DNA of 64,000 bases, from contig NZ_QQAR01000011.1 in NCBI RefSeq assembly GCF_003350375.1, positions 1 to 64,000 of the forward strand. Reading direction: 5' to 3'. This DNA comes from Flavobacterium sp. AG291. Its GTDB lineage: Bacteria; Bacteroidota; Bacteroidia; Flavobacteriales; Flavobacteriaceae. This document shows positions 34,471 to 43,695 of the stretch, in pieces (within the stretch, counting starts at the first letter, position 1; the number at the start of each line of letters is the position of its first letter). The notes under the pieces were generated by a model. That model had not been told where the DNA came from. It worked only from the letters and a program-made list of their open reading frames with translations, and ran no database searches. Position numbers and translations under genes: made by a program.

Positions 34471-35700
34471 TTATCTTAGTTTTAAGGATACAAGTGAGAA
34501 TATTGCTAACAGTATGGCTACAATCCAGAAACGTGTTACAATCTTACTTTCATGATAGCCCTTTTTCTGGTAGTGGTGGTGCAATGGCGACATTAAAAAT
34601 ATCCTTCTGCCTTCACCATATTTTTTCTTAGTGTATTTGAAATAACTCACCTGCAATACTACCGAAAGGTTCTCAGCAAGGAAAATTCCGCATAGAACCG
34701 GTATCAACAGCTCTTTTCTAACCGCAATTGCCAAAACGGCAATAATACCTCCTATTGTTAAACTCCCTGTATCTCCCATAAATACTGTTGCCGGATAGGT
34801 ATTGTACCATAGGAAACCTATGAGTGCCCCAACAAATGCAGTGATGTAGACCGTCATTTCACCTGAGTTAGGGATATACATAATGTTCAGGTAGTTTGAG
34901 AAGATTATATTACCCGAAACGAAGGCAAAAATACCAAGCGCAAGCACCGCAATCGCCGATGTACCCGCCGCGAGACCATCTATACCGTCAGTAAGGTTAG
35001 CACCATTTGAAACTGCTGTAATGATAAATATCACTATCGGGATAAATATCAACCAGGCATAATCTTTATAATCATCACCAGCCCACGAAAGCAACTCGGC
35101 ATAATCAAACTCATTATTTTTAAAGAAAGGAATGGTAGTAGCTGTAGATTTTTCTTCAAGACCGGCCTGAGTAATTACATTTACATTTTCCTGATTGTAG
35201 ATATTTACCTTACCGGTATCAGTCCTTACCGTTACCGAAGGATGGAAATAAAGTATATACCCTACAATAAGACCTAATCCAACCTGACCCACTACTTTAA
35301 ACTTACCTTTTAAACCTTCTTTATCTTTTTTGAAAATTTTAATATAGTCGTCAATAAAACCGATAGTACCCATCCACAGTGTCGTGATGATAAGCAGCAT
35401 AACATATATATTATCCAGCTTAGCCAAAAGTATTACCGGAATAAGCGTTGAGATAATAATGATAAGCCCACCCATTGTAGGCGTACCCGCTTTTTGCGAC
35501 TGCCCTTCAAGGCCAAGCTCACGAACGGTTTCACCTACCTGCTGTTTTCTCAGGAAGTTGATGATCTTTTTACCAAAAACAGTAGAAATAAGAAGCGACA
35601 AAATGATTGCCAGCCCCGAACGGAAAGTTATATACTGAAACACTCCCGTGCCAGGTATATCTAACTGTTTGTCTAAATATTCAAATAAATAATACAACAT
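34471..35700 (-). CDS. mraY: Phospho-N-acetylmuramoyl-pentapeptide transferase
   Basis: Polytopic enzyme that makes lipid I from UDP-MurNAc-pentapeptide and undecaprenyl phosphate. At 409 residues it is about 45 longer than in E. coli because of an inserted periplasmic-side segment (about 160-215, [16 protein letters not shown]) that is usual in Bacteroidota. Catalytic motifs [25 protein letters not shown] and FMGDTGSL, and the histidine motif [11 protein letters not shown], are present. Confidence 0.97.
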   Translation of the reverse strand: MLYYLFEYLDKQLDIPGTGVFQYITFRSGLAIILSLLISTVFGKKIINFLRKQQVGETVRELGLEGQSQKAGTPTMGGLIIIISTLIPVILLAKLDNIYVMLLIITTLWMGTIGFIDDYIKIFKKDKEGLKGKFKVVGQVGLGLIVGYILYFHPSVTVRTDTGKVNIYNQENVNVITQAGLEEKSTATTIPFFKNNEFDYAELLSWAGDDYKDYAWLIFIPIVIFIITAVSNGANLTDGIDGLAAGTSAIAVLALGIFAFVSGNIIFSNYLNIMYIPNSGEMTVYITAFVGALIGFLWYNTYPATVFMGDTGSLTIGGIIAVLAIAVRKELLIPVLCGIFLAENLSVVLQVSYFKYTKKKYGEGRRIFLMSPLHHHYQKKGYHESKIVTRFWIVAILLAIFSLVSLKLR

Positions 35701-35707
35701 ATCTCCG

Positions 35708-37171
35708 CTATTTGTTTAATTGTGCTAAAATTTCTTTTACTGTTTCCATATCATCAAAATGGAATCGCTCCCCTTTTATTTCCTGATACGTTTCATGTCC
35801 TTTTCCCGCAATGAGTATAATATCATTCGGCTTCGCCAACTGGCAGGCAACTTTTATAGCCTGTTTCCTGTCCACTATCGAAAGTGTCTTTTTATAATTT
35901 TGAGGCTCTACGCCTTTTTCCATTTCCTCAATAATTTCTTCAGGAGACTCACTCCTTGGATTATCTGAAGTAAATATGGCTTTATCACTCATACTTGAGG
36001 CAATGTGTGCCATAACCGGACGCTTAGTGGTATCCCTGTCACCGCCGCATCCCACTACTGTGATGAGTTGCTCATTTCGAGTACGTATATTTTCAATCGT
36101 GCTCAATACATTTTCAAGAGCATCTGGTGTGTGTGCATAATCTACAATAGCCGTAATTTTTGTATCGCTAACTATAAATTGAAACCTTCCTGATACGCTT
36201 TCCAACTCACTCATAAGTCTTAGCACTTCTCTCTCTTCAAGTCCAAGATTTACAGCCACAGCATAAATTGCAAGCAGGTTATAGGCATTGAATGTTCCAA
36301 TCAGCTTAACCCATACTTCCTGCTCATTAATCTTGAGCAGCAAGCCCGAAAGCTGGTTTTCTAATATCTGTGCCTTATAATCAGCATATGTTTTTAAAGC
36401 GTAAGTAAGCTTTTTAGCTTTTGTATTCTGAAGCATTACAAGCCCGTTCTTATCGTCAACATTTACAAGACCGAAAGAACCTTTTGGCAGCTCATCAAAG
36501 AACCTTTTCTTAACATCCCTATATTCTGCGAACGAACTGTGATAATCAAGGTGATCATGCGAAAGGTTGGTAAATACCCCTCCTGCAAACTCAAGACCTG
36601 CTGTTCTGTTTTGATGGATACCATGAGAGCTCACCTCCATAAAGCAATACTCACAACCTACCTCTTCCATCTCTTTCAGATACCTGTTTATGGTAAGCGA
36701 ATCCGGAGTAGTATGTGTAGCCTTATATTCTTTATCATTTACCATTATCTTCACAGTACTAAGAAGACCGGTCTTATAACCCGCATTCCTAAACAACTGA
36801 TACAGCAGTGAAGCAATAGTTGTCTTACCATTAGTTCCGGTAATACCCACAAGCTTTACATTATGCGAAGGGTTACCATAAAAATTAGCAGCCATGTGAG
36901 CTAAAGCAGCACTTGCACTTTTAGCTTCGATATAGGTAATCCCATCAGTAGTGGTTTCAGGCATTGTTTCACAAACAATAGCTACAGCACCAAGACTGAT
37001 TGCCTTATCGATAAAAGCATGACCATCACTAATGGTTCCTCTGATTGCAACAAATACGTCACCTTCTTTCACAAGTCGTGAATCAAACTCTATCTTATTA
37101 ACAGCAATATCTGTAGGACCTTTTACCGCCTCAATAGATGCTTTATATAATATGTCTCTTAACACCATCAC
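35708..37171 (-). CDS. murE: UDP-MurNAc-tripeptide synthetase, meso-DAP type
   Basis: Adds the third residue of the stem peptide. The ATP loop GTNGKTT is at 112-118, and the specificity motif is DNPR (403-406) followed by SESP, the form that selects meso-diaminopimelate rather than lysine. Length 487 is normal. It begins with two ATGs and overlaps ftsI by 4 bp, so start is 37171 or 37168. No murF follows, so that gene must be elsewhere. Confidence 0.97.
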   Translation of the reverse strand: MMVLRDILYKASIEAVKGPTDIAVNKIEFDSRLVKEGDVFVAIRGTISDGHAFIDKAISLGAVAIVCETMPETTTDGITYIEAKSASAALAHMAANFYGNPSHNVKLVGITGTNGKTTIASLLYQLFRNAGYKTGLLSTVKIMVNDKEYKATHTTPDSLTINRYLKEMEEVGCEYCFMEVSSHGIHQNRTAGLEFAGGVFTNLSHDHLDYHSSFAEYRDVKKRFFDELPKGSFGLVNVDDKNGLVMLQNTKAKKLTYALKTYADYKAQILENQLSGLLLKINEQEVWVKLIGTFNAYNLLAIYAVAVNLGLEEREVLRLMSELESVSGRFQFIVSDTKITAIVDYAHTPDALENVLSTIENIRTRNEQLITVVGCGGDRDTTKRPVMAHIASSMSDKAIFTSDNPRSESPEEIIEEMEKGVEPQNYKKTLSIVDRKQAIKVACQLAKPNDIILIAGKGHETYQEIKGERFHFDDMETVKEILAQLNK

Positions 37172-39174
37172 GATAATTCCAGTATTATAGTTTGATTCTT
37201 AAACACTATTTCACCAGGTTTCAGTGATTGTTTTTTCACTTTTCCAACCCCTATTACCTGCACTTTTAACCCCATGTTACCCAATAGTGCTACTGCATCC
37301 ATTCCACTCATACCAACTATATTAGGTATAACATTATCTTTTACTTTTGCCTCTTTATCATAATAAGAAGCATATAATTGCTCTTGTTGTTTTATCGTTT
37401 TATCCAGCTTCTTTACCTTATTGGTAGAAGGTACATCTGTAAATATCTTCTGCGCAATCCTTTTGAATACCGGACCCGATACATCGGCACCATAGTAGCC
37501 TTTATTAACACTCGGCCTATGAATAACTACAATACATGAGTACTGAGGATTGTCAGCAGGAAAATACCCCGCAAAAGATGACGAATAATACATACCTTCT
37601 CCCTTACCTCCCCCGTAGTTAACCTGAGCTGTACCGGTTTTGCCAGCCATTGAGAAATTAGGCGAATACAGTTTCGAACCCGTACCCTTTTTTACCACAT
37701 TTTCCATAACTGCCTTAACCTTATTTATGGTTTCCTGCGAGCATATTTTAGGATTGATAACCTCCTTATCAAATTTCTTTATGGTTCTGTCCCACTCTTT
37801 TATTTCCTGAACAAACAGAGGTCTAACTAATTCTCCATTGTTTGCTACCGCATTATAAAGTGCCAGAGTTTGCAAAGGGGTCATCGACACACCATAACCA
37901 AAACCCATCCAGGGCAACGACAGTTTAGACCAGTTTTTATCCTGTGGTTGTGGTATTTTGGGCTTACCCTCCCCTTTTAAAGAAACTCCCAGCTTTCTAT
38001 TTAAACCAAAAGCATTAAGGTGATCTACAAATTCCTGCGGATTATCTTTATAATTCTCATACACAGCCTGCACTATCACTGTATTTGACGACAACTCAAA
38101 CCCTCTTGCCAGCGATATTTTTCCATACCCCCCTTTTTTAGAGTCACGCACTTTACGGTTAGAATAGATTATCTCTCCCCCATGGCTATCATACACCTTA
38201 CTTGTATCTACTTTTTTATCTTCAAGCAGGGAAATAAGTCCTGCCAGCTTAAATGTAGACCCTGGTTCCTGTGACTCTCCTACTGCATAATTTATTGTTT
38301 CATAATATGAACCATTTTCATGGCGTCCAAGGTTAGATATAGCCTTAACATAACCTGTTTTGGTTTCCATTACAACCACACAACCATGATCGGCCTCATA
38401 ATACTCAAGTTGTTTCAGCAATGCATGATGCGCTATATCCTGAATATAAACATCAATGGTTGAAACAATATCATAGCCATCTATAGGCTCTACCTCATTG
38501 TTATCACTTATAGGCTTCCACTGGTTTTTTGCAATCTTCTGCATCAGCTGCCTGCCATCTTTACCGTTAAGGTATTTAGCAAAAGCACCTTCTATACCTA
38601 CTTCAAGATTTTCTCCTTTATGGTCAATTCTTTCATATCCAATGGTACGTTCAGCAATTTTACCTATAGGATGCTCACGTATAGTCTTTTGCTCAGTTAT
38701 TATCCCTCCTTTAAATGCCCCAAGATTAAACAGCGGAAAACTTTTAAGGCGCATATACTGGGTATAGCTCAAATTACGGGCAACCAAAAAATACCTGTTC
38801 TTTTTAGCCCTGGCTCTTTTCAGTTCACTGTAATACTCCTCAGAAGGCTTACCAAACATAACTGATAACGAATCTGCAAGCGGTTCCAGATTTTTATTAA
38901 AATTCTCAGCACTTGGTGCCAAAGCGTCAAAACGCATCGTATAATTAGGAATTGAAGTCGCCAGAAGACTACCGTCGGAAGAGTATACATTACCTCTGTT
39001 TGCCGGAATGGTAAAGTTTTTCACCGTACGATCCTTTGCCAACTTACGATAATAATCACCTTCAACCCACTGTATATTTACAAGTTTTATAGAAATAAGT
39101 ATAGCCATCACAAAAATTGCGAAGGCTACCAGGTACATCCTGTACGACATTTTTTTATCGTTATCTATTGCCAT
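37168..39174 (-). CDS. ftsI: Septal transpeptidase FtsI/PBP with PASTA domain
   Basis: Class B penicillin-binding protein that cross-links septal peptidoglycan. The 668-residue protein has one N-terminal helix (about 12-30), a dimerisation domain with RGNVYSSDGSLLATS, and the transpeptidase motifs Ser306-T-F-K (SxxK), SSN (362-364) and KTGT (512-515). A PASTA domain (about 610-668, IPNIVGMSGMDAVALLGNMG) ends it; such domains are common in Gram-positive PBPs and also in Bacteroidota. It overlaps the ftsL-like gene by 10 bp. Confidence 0.96.
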   Translation of the reverse strand: MAIDNDKKMSYRMYLVAFAIFVMAILISIKLVNIQWVEGDYYRKLAKDRTVKNFTIPANRGNVYSSDGSLLATSIPNYTMRFDALAPSAENFNKNLEPLADSLSVMFGKPSEEYYSELKRARAKKNRYFLVARNLSYTQYMRLKSFPLFNLGAFKGGIITEQKTIREHPIGKIAERTIGYERIDHKGENLEVGIEGAFAKYLNGKDGRQLMQKIAKNQWKPISDNNEVEPIDGYDIVSTIDVYIQDIAHHALLKQLEYYEADHGCVVVMETKTGYVKAISNLGRHENGSYYETINYAVGESQEPGSTFKLAGLISLLEDKKVDTSKVYDSHGGEIIYSNRKVRDSKKGGYGKISLARGFELSSNTVIVQAVYENYKDNPQEFVDHLNAFGLNRKLGVSLKGEGKPKIPQPQDKNWSKLSLPWMGFGYGVSMTPLQTLALYNAVANNGELVRPLFVQEIKEWDRTIKKFDKEVINPKICSQETINKVKAVMENVVKKGTGSKLYSPNFSMAGKTGTAQVNYGGGKGEGMYYSSSFAGYFPADNPQYSCIVVIHRPSVNKGYYGADVSGPVFKRIAQKIFTDVPSTNKVKKLDKTIKQQEQLYASYYDKEAKVKDNVIPNIVGMSGMDAVALLGNMGLKVQVIGVGKVKKQSLKPGEIVFKNQTIILELS

Positions 39175-39512
39175 AAACTTTCAAAAAATCCTTTTTCTTC
39201 TTCCTTAATTACCTTTATTTTTTTTGGAGGCACTGATGCCGGAAATATATTCCGCTCCTCCATTTTCTTTGAAACCGTAGACTCCATCTTTAACTCCATC
39301 AGTTCCGAGCGAACATCCACAAACTCCGAACGCAACTCTTTCACTTCCGTCTCAAGCTCTTTGATACGATAGTTCTTTTGCTCATAATTATGGGTATTAG
39401 CAATCATAAGCATACATACAAGCACCAGGAACACTATAAAGCGCCAGTTCTTCATAGACCCTTCGTCTATAAGATATTTAGCCTTTAAAAGATTTAGCAC
39501 TCCGCCCTTCAT
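39165..39512 (-). CDS. ftsL: FtsL-like cell division protein
   Basis: A 115-residue bitopic protein from ATG 39512: a cytoplasmic start, one membrane helix (WRFIVFLVLVCMLMIANTH) and a coiled coil with heptads (KELETEVKELRSEF). That is the FtsL layout, and its place between rsmH and ftsI is the standard one; FtsL forms a complex with FtsQ and FtsB. Sequence conservation in this family is low. The frame is open to 39548 but that part overlaps rsmH. Confidence 0.85.
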   Translation of the reverse strand: MKGGVLNLLKAKYLIDEGSMKNWRFIVFLVLVCMLMIANTHNYEQKNYRIKELETEVKELRSEFVDVRSELMELKMESTVSKKMEERNIFPASVPPKKIKVIKEEEKGFFESLWQ

Positions 39513-39516
39513 ATTC

Positions 39517-40413
39517 TTATTTTTTCTCTGCCACACGCAGTTTTGCACTACGCGCCCTGTTATTTATTGCAATTTCCTCGTCAGTAGGAATTATAAGCTT
39601 TTCAATACTTTTAAAAGGAACCTCAAAATTCCCAAACATATCACGCTCCGGCTCACCTTGAAACATTCCGTTTCTCATAAAGCGCTTTACCAACCTATCT
39701 TCAAGTGAATGATACGATATAACACTCAACCTTCCGCCCACTTTAAGAATTTCAAGAGACTGCTCTAAAAACTCCTTAAGCACATCCATTTCCTGATTCA
39801 CCTCAATACGTATCGCCTGATAAATCTGCGCCAGTATCTTATTGCTTTTATGCCCCGGTAAAAATCTTGAAAGCACTTTTTTAAGCTGTTCTGAGTTCTT
39901 TATCGGCTCATTTCTTCTCGCTTCAACTATCACGTGCGCCATCGCGCCTCCATTCTTCAGCTCGCCATAATCAACAAGAACCCTTTTTATATCAGCCTCA
40001 TCATATTCATTCACCACAACAAAGGCATTCAGTTCATTCTTTTTACTCATTCTCATATCAAGCTCAGCCTCAAAACGAGTCGAGAAACCACGTTCAGGAA
40101 CATCAAACTGATGTGAAGAAACACCCAGATCAGCCAATATCCCATCCACAGCCTTCACCCCATGAAACCTCAAAAACCTTTTAATAAACCTGAAATTCTC
40201 CGGAATAAGCACAAAGCGTTCGTCATCTATAACATTAGCCTGAGCATCCTCATCCTGATCAAAAGCAAAAAGCCTCCCATTAGGCCCCAGCCTTCTCATT
40301 ATCTCTCTCGAATGACCTCCACCACCAAAAGTTACATCCACATATATTCCGTCCGGCTTTATATTAAGGCCATCAACCGTTTCTTTCAGCAAAACCGGAT
40401 TATGATATTCCAT
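39517..40413 (-). CDS. rsmH: 16S rRNA (cytosine-1402-N4)-methyltransferase RsmH
   Basis: Methylates C1402 of 16S rRNA. From ATG 40413 the protein is 298 residues with the conserved start EYHNPVLLKETVDGL, SAM loop VDVTFGGGGHSREI, LADLGVSSHQFD and the C-terminal ISYHSLEDRLVKRFM. It overlaps mraZ by 14 bp. The in-frame ATGs at 40425 and 40422 would add only a few residues. Confidence 0.96.
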   Translation of the reverse strand: MEYHNPVLLKETVDGLNIKPDGIYVDVTFGGGGHSREIMRRLGPNGRLFAFDQDEDAQANVIDDERFVLIPENFRFIKRFLRFHGVKAVDGILADLGVSSHQFDVPERGFSTRFEAELDMRMSKKNELNAFVVVNEYDEADIKRVLVDYGELKNGGAMAHVIVEARRNEPIKNSEQLKKVLSRFLPGHKSNKILAQIYQAIRIEVNQEMDVLKEFLEQSLEILKVGGRLSVISYHSLEDRLVKRFMRNGMFQGEPERDMFGNFEVPFKSIEKLIIPTDEEIAINNRARSAKLRVAEKK

Positions 40414-40873
40414 CTTCGTCATCATTTAAATTACCCATAACTTCTTCTGCCAGATCTGCAAAATCAACAACCGAGTCATCAATAGACTTCTCGTATTTAT
40501 CTTTATCCCATATCTCAACAATATTCACTGCAGAAGAAAGCACTACATCTTTATCCATTTCAGCAAACACGAAAAGATCTTTTGGTATAAGCAGCCTGCC
40601 CGTTGCATCAATCTCAATAACTTTTACCCCGGCAGTAAACCTCCTGATAAAGTCATTATTCTTTTTCACGAAACGATTCAGCTTATTGATTTTTTGCATC
40701 ATCTTATTCCACTCCGCCATCGGGTACAATTCCAGACAAGGCTGGAAAACCGAGCGTTTCAGCACGAATCCATCTTCCAATCCGGCATGCAATTGCTTCT
40801 TCAAAGGAGCAGGCAGCATCAGCCTTCCCTTCGAATCCACCTTACATTCGTATGTTCCGATAATGGTATTCAA
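40400..40873 (-). CDS. mraZ: Transcriptional regulator MraZ
   Basis: SpoVT/AbrB-fold DNA-binding protein that forms a ring and controls the dcw operon. Two repeats are visible: IIGTYECKVDSKGRLMLPAP and, later, GVKVIEIDATGRLLIPKDL, each with the conserved D-x-x-GR core. The frame opens at TTG 40903, but a TATATTTG minus-7 element (40908-40901) covers that codon, so the start must be downstream: TTG 40873 gives MNTIIGTYEC and 157 residues. No ATG is available. It is first in the cluster, just downstream of three putative MraZ boxes. Confidence 0.93.
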   Translation of the reverse strand: MNTIIGTYECKVDSKGRLMLPAPLKKQLHAGLEDGFVLKRSVFQPCLELYPMAEWNKMMQKINKLNRFVKKNNDFIRRFTAGVKVIEIDATGRLLIPKDLFVFAEMDKDVVLSSAVNIVEIWDKDKYEKSIDDSVVDFADLAEEVMGNLNDDEDGIS

Positions 40874-40900
40874 GCAGTTAGAATTATAGAGATTACAAAG

Positions 40901-40908
40901 CAAATATA
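40901..40908 (-). promoter_or_regulatory. Minus-7 element of the dcw promoter
   Basis: Minus-strand TATATTTG is an exact TAnnTTTG match 28 bp upstream of the TTG start of mraZ. The minus-33 region falls within the repeat operator at 40917-40946. Confidence 0.7.
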
Positions 40909-40916
40909 GCTATATT

Positions 40917-40946
40917 TTACCACTTTGTACCACTTCCTACCACTTT
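40917..40946 (-). promoter_or_regulatory. Three-box MraZ-type operator
   Basis: On the minus strand three direct repeats with core rAAGTGG (AAAGTGG, GAAGTGG, AAAGTGG at 40946-40940, 40936-40930, 40926-40920) are each followed by TA, with exactly 10-bp spacing. MraZ in other bacteria binds several direct repeats about one helical turn apart upstream of its own gene; a Mycoplasma MraZ recognises an AAAGTG core. The boxes end 9 bp from the minus-7 element, where a bound regulator would meet RNA polymerase. Confidence 0.75.
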
Positions 40947-40949
40947 GTT

Positions 40950-41243
40950 GATAAGTTTTACCCTTTTTCTCCCACCCGAAATAAAACTCTTACAAAGGTC
41001 TAAAAGCTATTTTTGAAGAATTTCAGGCACTCGAAAAAAAATGATGCGATTTTTCTATTTTTTTAAGACAACTTAACATTCATATTGGTAAAAACTAAAA
41101 TGTCATAAAAATTGTTAATAACCCCGAAAACTGAACCTCAGTTATTTACAATTTTACTTCTCAAAAAAAGCTAAAAAAGCGCTCAAAGGTTAAAAAATAA
41201 CCCAAATATCATGTAGTAAAATTCATTTTAAAAGAGAATATTA
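40950..41243. other. AT-rich divergent spacer
   Basis: Between the dcw operator and the hydrolase promoter lie about 290 bp of AT-rich DNA. I see no open frame, hairpin terminator or known RNA in it. Confidence 0.45.
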
Positions 41244-41251
41244 TATATTTG
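41244..41251 (+). promoter_or_regulatory. Minus-7 element of the hydrolase gene
   Basis: TATATTTG on the plus strand, 28 bp upstream of ATG 41280, matches TAnnTTTG. Confidence 0.55.
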
Positions 41252-41279
41252 CGACAATTGAATTTGTTTATAATCAAAC

Positions 41280-42065
41280 ATGCAGAACACAAAAAAAGAA
41301 GGGAAGTACACTTACTATGAAGCCGGAGAAGGCACCCCTATAATCATCCTTCACGGACTTATGGGTGGACTTAGTAATTTTGACGGTGTAGCGAAATATT
41401 TCCCTACGGAAGGTTACAAAGTAGTTATTCCGGAATTACCCATCTATACACAAAGCATCTTAAAAACTAATGTAAAAGCTTTTGCACGATGGGTAAAAGA
41501 CTTTATCACCTTCAAAGGATTTGACAGGGTAATTCTCCTTGGCAACTCACTGGGAGGACATATAGCGCTTTATCACACTAAAATGTATCCCGAAAAAATG
41601 CTTGGACTCATCATAACAGGAAGTTCAGGTCTTTATGAAAGTGCAATGGGCGACAGCTATCCAAGAAGAGGCGATTACGACTACATCAAACAAAAGGCTC
41701 AGGATGTATTTTACGATCCATCTGTTGCCACGAAAGAAATTGTTGATGAAGTTTATGCAGTAGCCAATGACCGCCTGAAGCTTATCAAGACGCTTACGAT
41801 TGCAAAAAGCGCAATTCGTCATAACATGGCTAAGGACTTACCAAAAATGCATGTTCCTACCTGTATCATTTGGGGAAGAAACGATAATGTTACCCCTCCT
41901 CATGTTGCCGAAGAGTTTCACGAGCTACTTCCAAACTCAGCACTTTACTGGATTGACAAATGCGGACACGCTGCCATGATGGAACATCCGGACGAATTTA
42001 ACCGCCTCATGCACGAATGGCTTAAAAAGCTGGATACTGCGCACCACCTGCTTACAGAAGAATAG
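41280..42065 (+). CDS. Alpha/beta-fold hydrolase
   Basis: A 261-residue soluble enzyme. The nucleophile elbow GNSLGGH (Ser about 92), the acid-loop aspartate in WGRNDNVTPP and the histidine in DKCGHAAMMEHP form a complete catalytic triad; PIIILHGLMGG supplies the oxyanion hole. The family covers esterases, lipases and C-C hydrolases, so the substrate is not assigned. It is transcribed away from the dcw cluster and ends at a strong terminator. Confidence 0.88.
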   Translation: MQNTKKEGKYTYYEAGEGTPIIILHGLMGGLSNFDGVAKYFPTEGYKVVIPELPIYTQSILKTNVKAFARWVKDFITFKGFDRVILLGNSLGGHIALYHTKMYPEKMLGLIITGSSGLYESAMGDSYPRRGDYDYIKQKAQDVFYDPSVATKEIVDEVYAVANDRLKLIKTLTIAKSAIRHNMAKDLPKMHVPTCIIWGRNDNVTPPHVAEEFHELLPNSALYWIDKCGHAAMMEHPDEFNRLMHEWLKKLDTAHHLLTEE

Positions 42066-42082
42066 AAGTTTACACTTATAGC

Positions 42083-42115
42083 AAAGCCCTGAATTATAAT
42101 TCGGGGCTTTTTTTT
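42083..42115 (+). terminator. Terminator of the hydrolase gene
   Basis: Stem AAAGCCC-GAATT paired with AATTC-GGGCTTT (one mismatch), 3-nt loop, followed by a T-run of eight. Confidence 0.85.
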
Positions 42116-42120
42116 ATCGG

Positions 42121-42140
42121 GTGGTAAATTGTGGTAATAT
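42121..42140 (+). promoter_or_regulatory. Two GTGGTAA direct repeats upstream of engB
   Basis: GTGGTAAATT and GTGGTAATAT stand side by side with 10-bp spacing, the same core (GTGGTA) and period as the mraZ operator. An inverted copy (TACCAC) sits at 42202-42207. Possible second MraZ target; not proven. Confidence 0.35.
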
Positions 42141-42185
42141 TAAGCTCACCCCATTATAACGATTCATGGCTTAAAATATTTACAC

Positions 42186-42193
42186 TAACTTTG
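42186..42193 (+). promoter_or_regulatory. engB minus-7 element
   Basis: TAACTTTG matches TAnnTTTG and lies 17 bp upstream of ATG 42211. Confidence 0.5.
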
Positions 42194-42210
42194 CGGTAAA
42201 ATACCACAAT

Positions 42211-42831
42211 ATGAAAATTAATACTGCCGAGTTCGTTATCAGCAATTCAGATGTAAGCAAATGTCCAAAAGAACCACTGCCGGAATATGCTTTTATCGGC
42301 AGGAGTAACGTAGGCAAATCTTCACTGATCAACATGCTCACAGGCCGAAACAGTCTTGCCAAAACATCAGGAAGACCCGGAAAAACTCAGCTTATCAACC
42401 ATTTTAAAATCAACGACAATTGGTTCCTTGTCGATTTGCCGGGATATGGTTATGCGCGCGTATCAAAATCTACTAAGCAAACATTCCAATCTTTTATAAC
42501 TGAATATTTTGAAAAACGCGAACAGTTAGTATGCGCTTTCGTATTGGTAGATGTACGCCATGAAGCTCAGAAAATAGATATTGAATTCATCAACTATCTT
42601 GGAACCATAGAAGTTCCATTCTGCATTATCTTTACTAAGGCAGATAAGATAAGCCGCGGAAAGATCGATCAGCATGTTGCAGCTTACCGCAAAGCTCTTT
42701 TGGCAAACAACTGGGAAGAAATGCCGCAATACTTTGTCACTTCCTCTTCAGAAGGAACAGGCCGCGACACCGTACTTAATTATATTGAAGAAGTTAATCA
42801 GGGTATTTTTGACAACCAGGGGTTCCTTTAA
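42211..42831 (+). CDS. engB: Ribosome biogenesis GTPase EngB (YsxC/YihA)
   Basis: Essential TrmE-Era-class GTPase for large-subunit assembly. The 206-residue protein has G1 GRSNVGKSSLI, a G2/switch region GRPGKTQLINHF, G3 VDLPGYG, G4 FTKADK and G5 TSSSEGTG. Length and the opening EFVISNSDVSKCPKEPLPEYAF are typical. The lipoprotein gene follows 13 bp after the stop, so the two form an operon. Confidence 0.96.
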   Translation: MKINTAEFVISNSDVSKCPKEPLPEYAFIGRSNVGKSSLINMLTGRNSLAKTSGRPGKTQLINHFKINDNWFLVDLPGYGYARVSKSTKQTFQSFITEYFEKREQLVCAFVLVDVRHEAQKIDIEFINYLGTIEVPFCIIFTKADKISRGKIDQHVAAYRKALLANNWEEMPQYFVTSSSEGTGRDTVLNYIEEVNQGIFDNQGFL

Positions 42832-42844
42832 AATATTTGTAACC

Positions 42845-43309
42845 GTGAAATCCACATTTATAATCCTACTGGCCGCTAGCTTATTTGTATCCTGCCGAAA
42901 AGAAACCTCCAACAGCAACGTTAACAAGCTGTTGCTTGACCAGTATAAAGAAGCGGAATACTTTTACCAAACCAATCTTAACGATTACGAGCAATTCATC
43001 AGCGGATATATCGCTGAAAACCCCCAGACAGGGTTATTTCAGAGTTATGACAGTATCCGCAAAATCAAAGCTATTGTAGATCGTACCGTTACAGATATTG
43101 ACAAGGCAAAACCTGCTGATAAAAAACAATTGATTACCGAGAGTCGAAATGAAATTGAAAGGCTATCACATTATAAGTTTGAGTTTATCGACCTGAAATC
43201 ATTAGAAGGACTGGATGACAGTCTATACAATCAGGCTATTAAAACAGATCTGCTGAAAGCCAATTACAATATTTTCCTTCAGTACTCGCACGATAAGATG
43301 AAGCAATAA
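42845..43309 (+). CDS. Small lipoprotein of unknown function
   Basis: A 154-residue lipoprotein starting at GTG 42845 (KSTFIILLAASLFVSC; lipobox LFVSC) and continuing as an acidic, helix-rich domain (YKEAEYFYQTNLNDYEQFISGY, HYKFEFIDLKSLEGL). The open frame runs back to 42674, but that part overlaps engB out of frame. It lies just before gldC and gldB, convergent with them. Unknown family; a role in the envelope is inferred from the lipobox. Confidence 0.75.
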   Translation: MKSTFIILLAASLFVSCRKETSNSNVNKLLLDQYKEAEYFYQTNLNDYEQFISGYIAENPQTGLFQSYDSIRKIKAIVDRTVTDIDKAKPADKKQLITESRNEIERLSHYKFEFIDLKSLEGLDDSLYNQAIKTDLLKANYNIFLQYSHDKMKQ

Positions 43310-43337
43310 AAAAGCGGCTTTAAAAGCCGCTTTTTTA
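43308..43337. terminator. Bidirectional terminator between the lipoprotein gene and gldC
   Basis: Stem AAAAAGCGGCTT/AAGCCGCTTTTT (43309-43320 with 43324-43335) flanked by A and T runs between convergent genes. Confidence 0.87.
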
Positions 43338-43353
43338 TTGTATCTATCGAAAA

Positions 43354-43695
43354 TTATTTCTTTCCGATCTCAAGCTTTTCAGCAAAGTAATCACAAAAAT
43401 CTTTCATGGTATCGCTCATTTTTTTGTCACCTGTAGCACGCTCAAAAGTATCAGCCATTGATACCAGTGTCTGATGGTAAAACACTTTCATTTCATCAAC
43501 AGGCATATCTTTTGTCCAAAGGTCAATTCGCATGCTTTCCTGAGCTTTGCTGTCCCAAACTGATAACATTACCGCCTTAGATTCTTCTTTCTCAACACCG
43601 CCATCGCGTGCAGTCCAGAACAGTTTTTCAGGAACACGGTTCTCATCTAATTCAACAATTACTTTTATTTCAGATTTTATAGGGTTCTTAGACAT
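43354..43695 (-). CDS. gldC: Gliding motility protein GldC
   Basis: A 113-residue cytoplasmic-type protein with the GldC blocks IKVIVELDENRVPEKLFW and KAVMLSVWDSKAQESMRIDLW. GldC is an accessory gliding protein found next to gldB in Flavobacterium; its loss slows gliding. gldB ends on the same base at which gldC begins, so the two are translationally coupled. There is no signal peptide. Confidence 0.93.
   Translation of the reverse strand: MSKNPIKSEIKVIVELDENRVPEKLFWTARDGGVEKEESKAVMLSVWDSKAQESMRIDLWTKDMPVDEMKVFYHQTLVSMADTFERATGDKKMSDTMKDFCDYFAEKLEIGKK

Noticed and set aside
40917..40946. Three short direct repeats as a CRISPR array
   Set aside because: The units are 10 bp with no spacers and no cas genes are nearby; an operator fits better.
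42674..42844. Long upstream frame of the lipoprotein gene
   Set aside because: It lies inside engB out of frame; the lipoprotein signal begins at GTG 42845.
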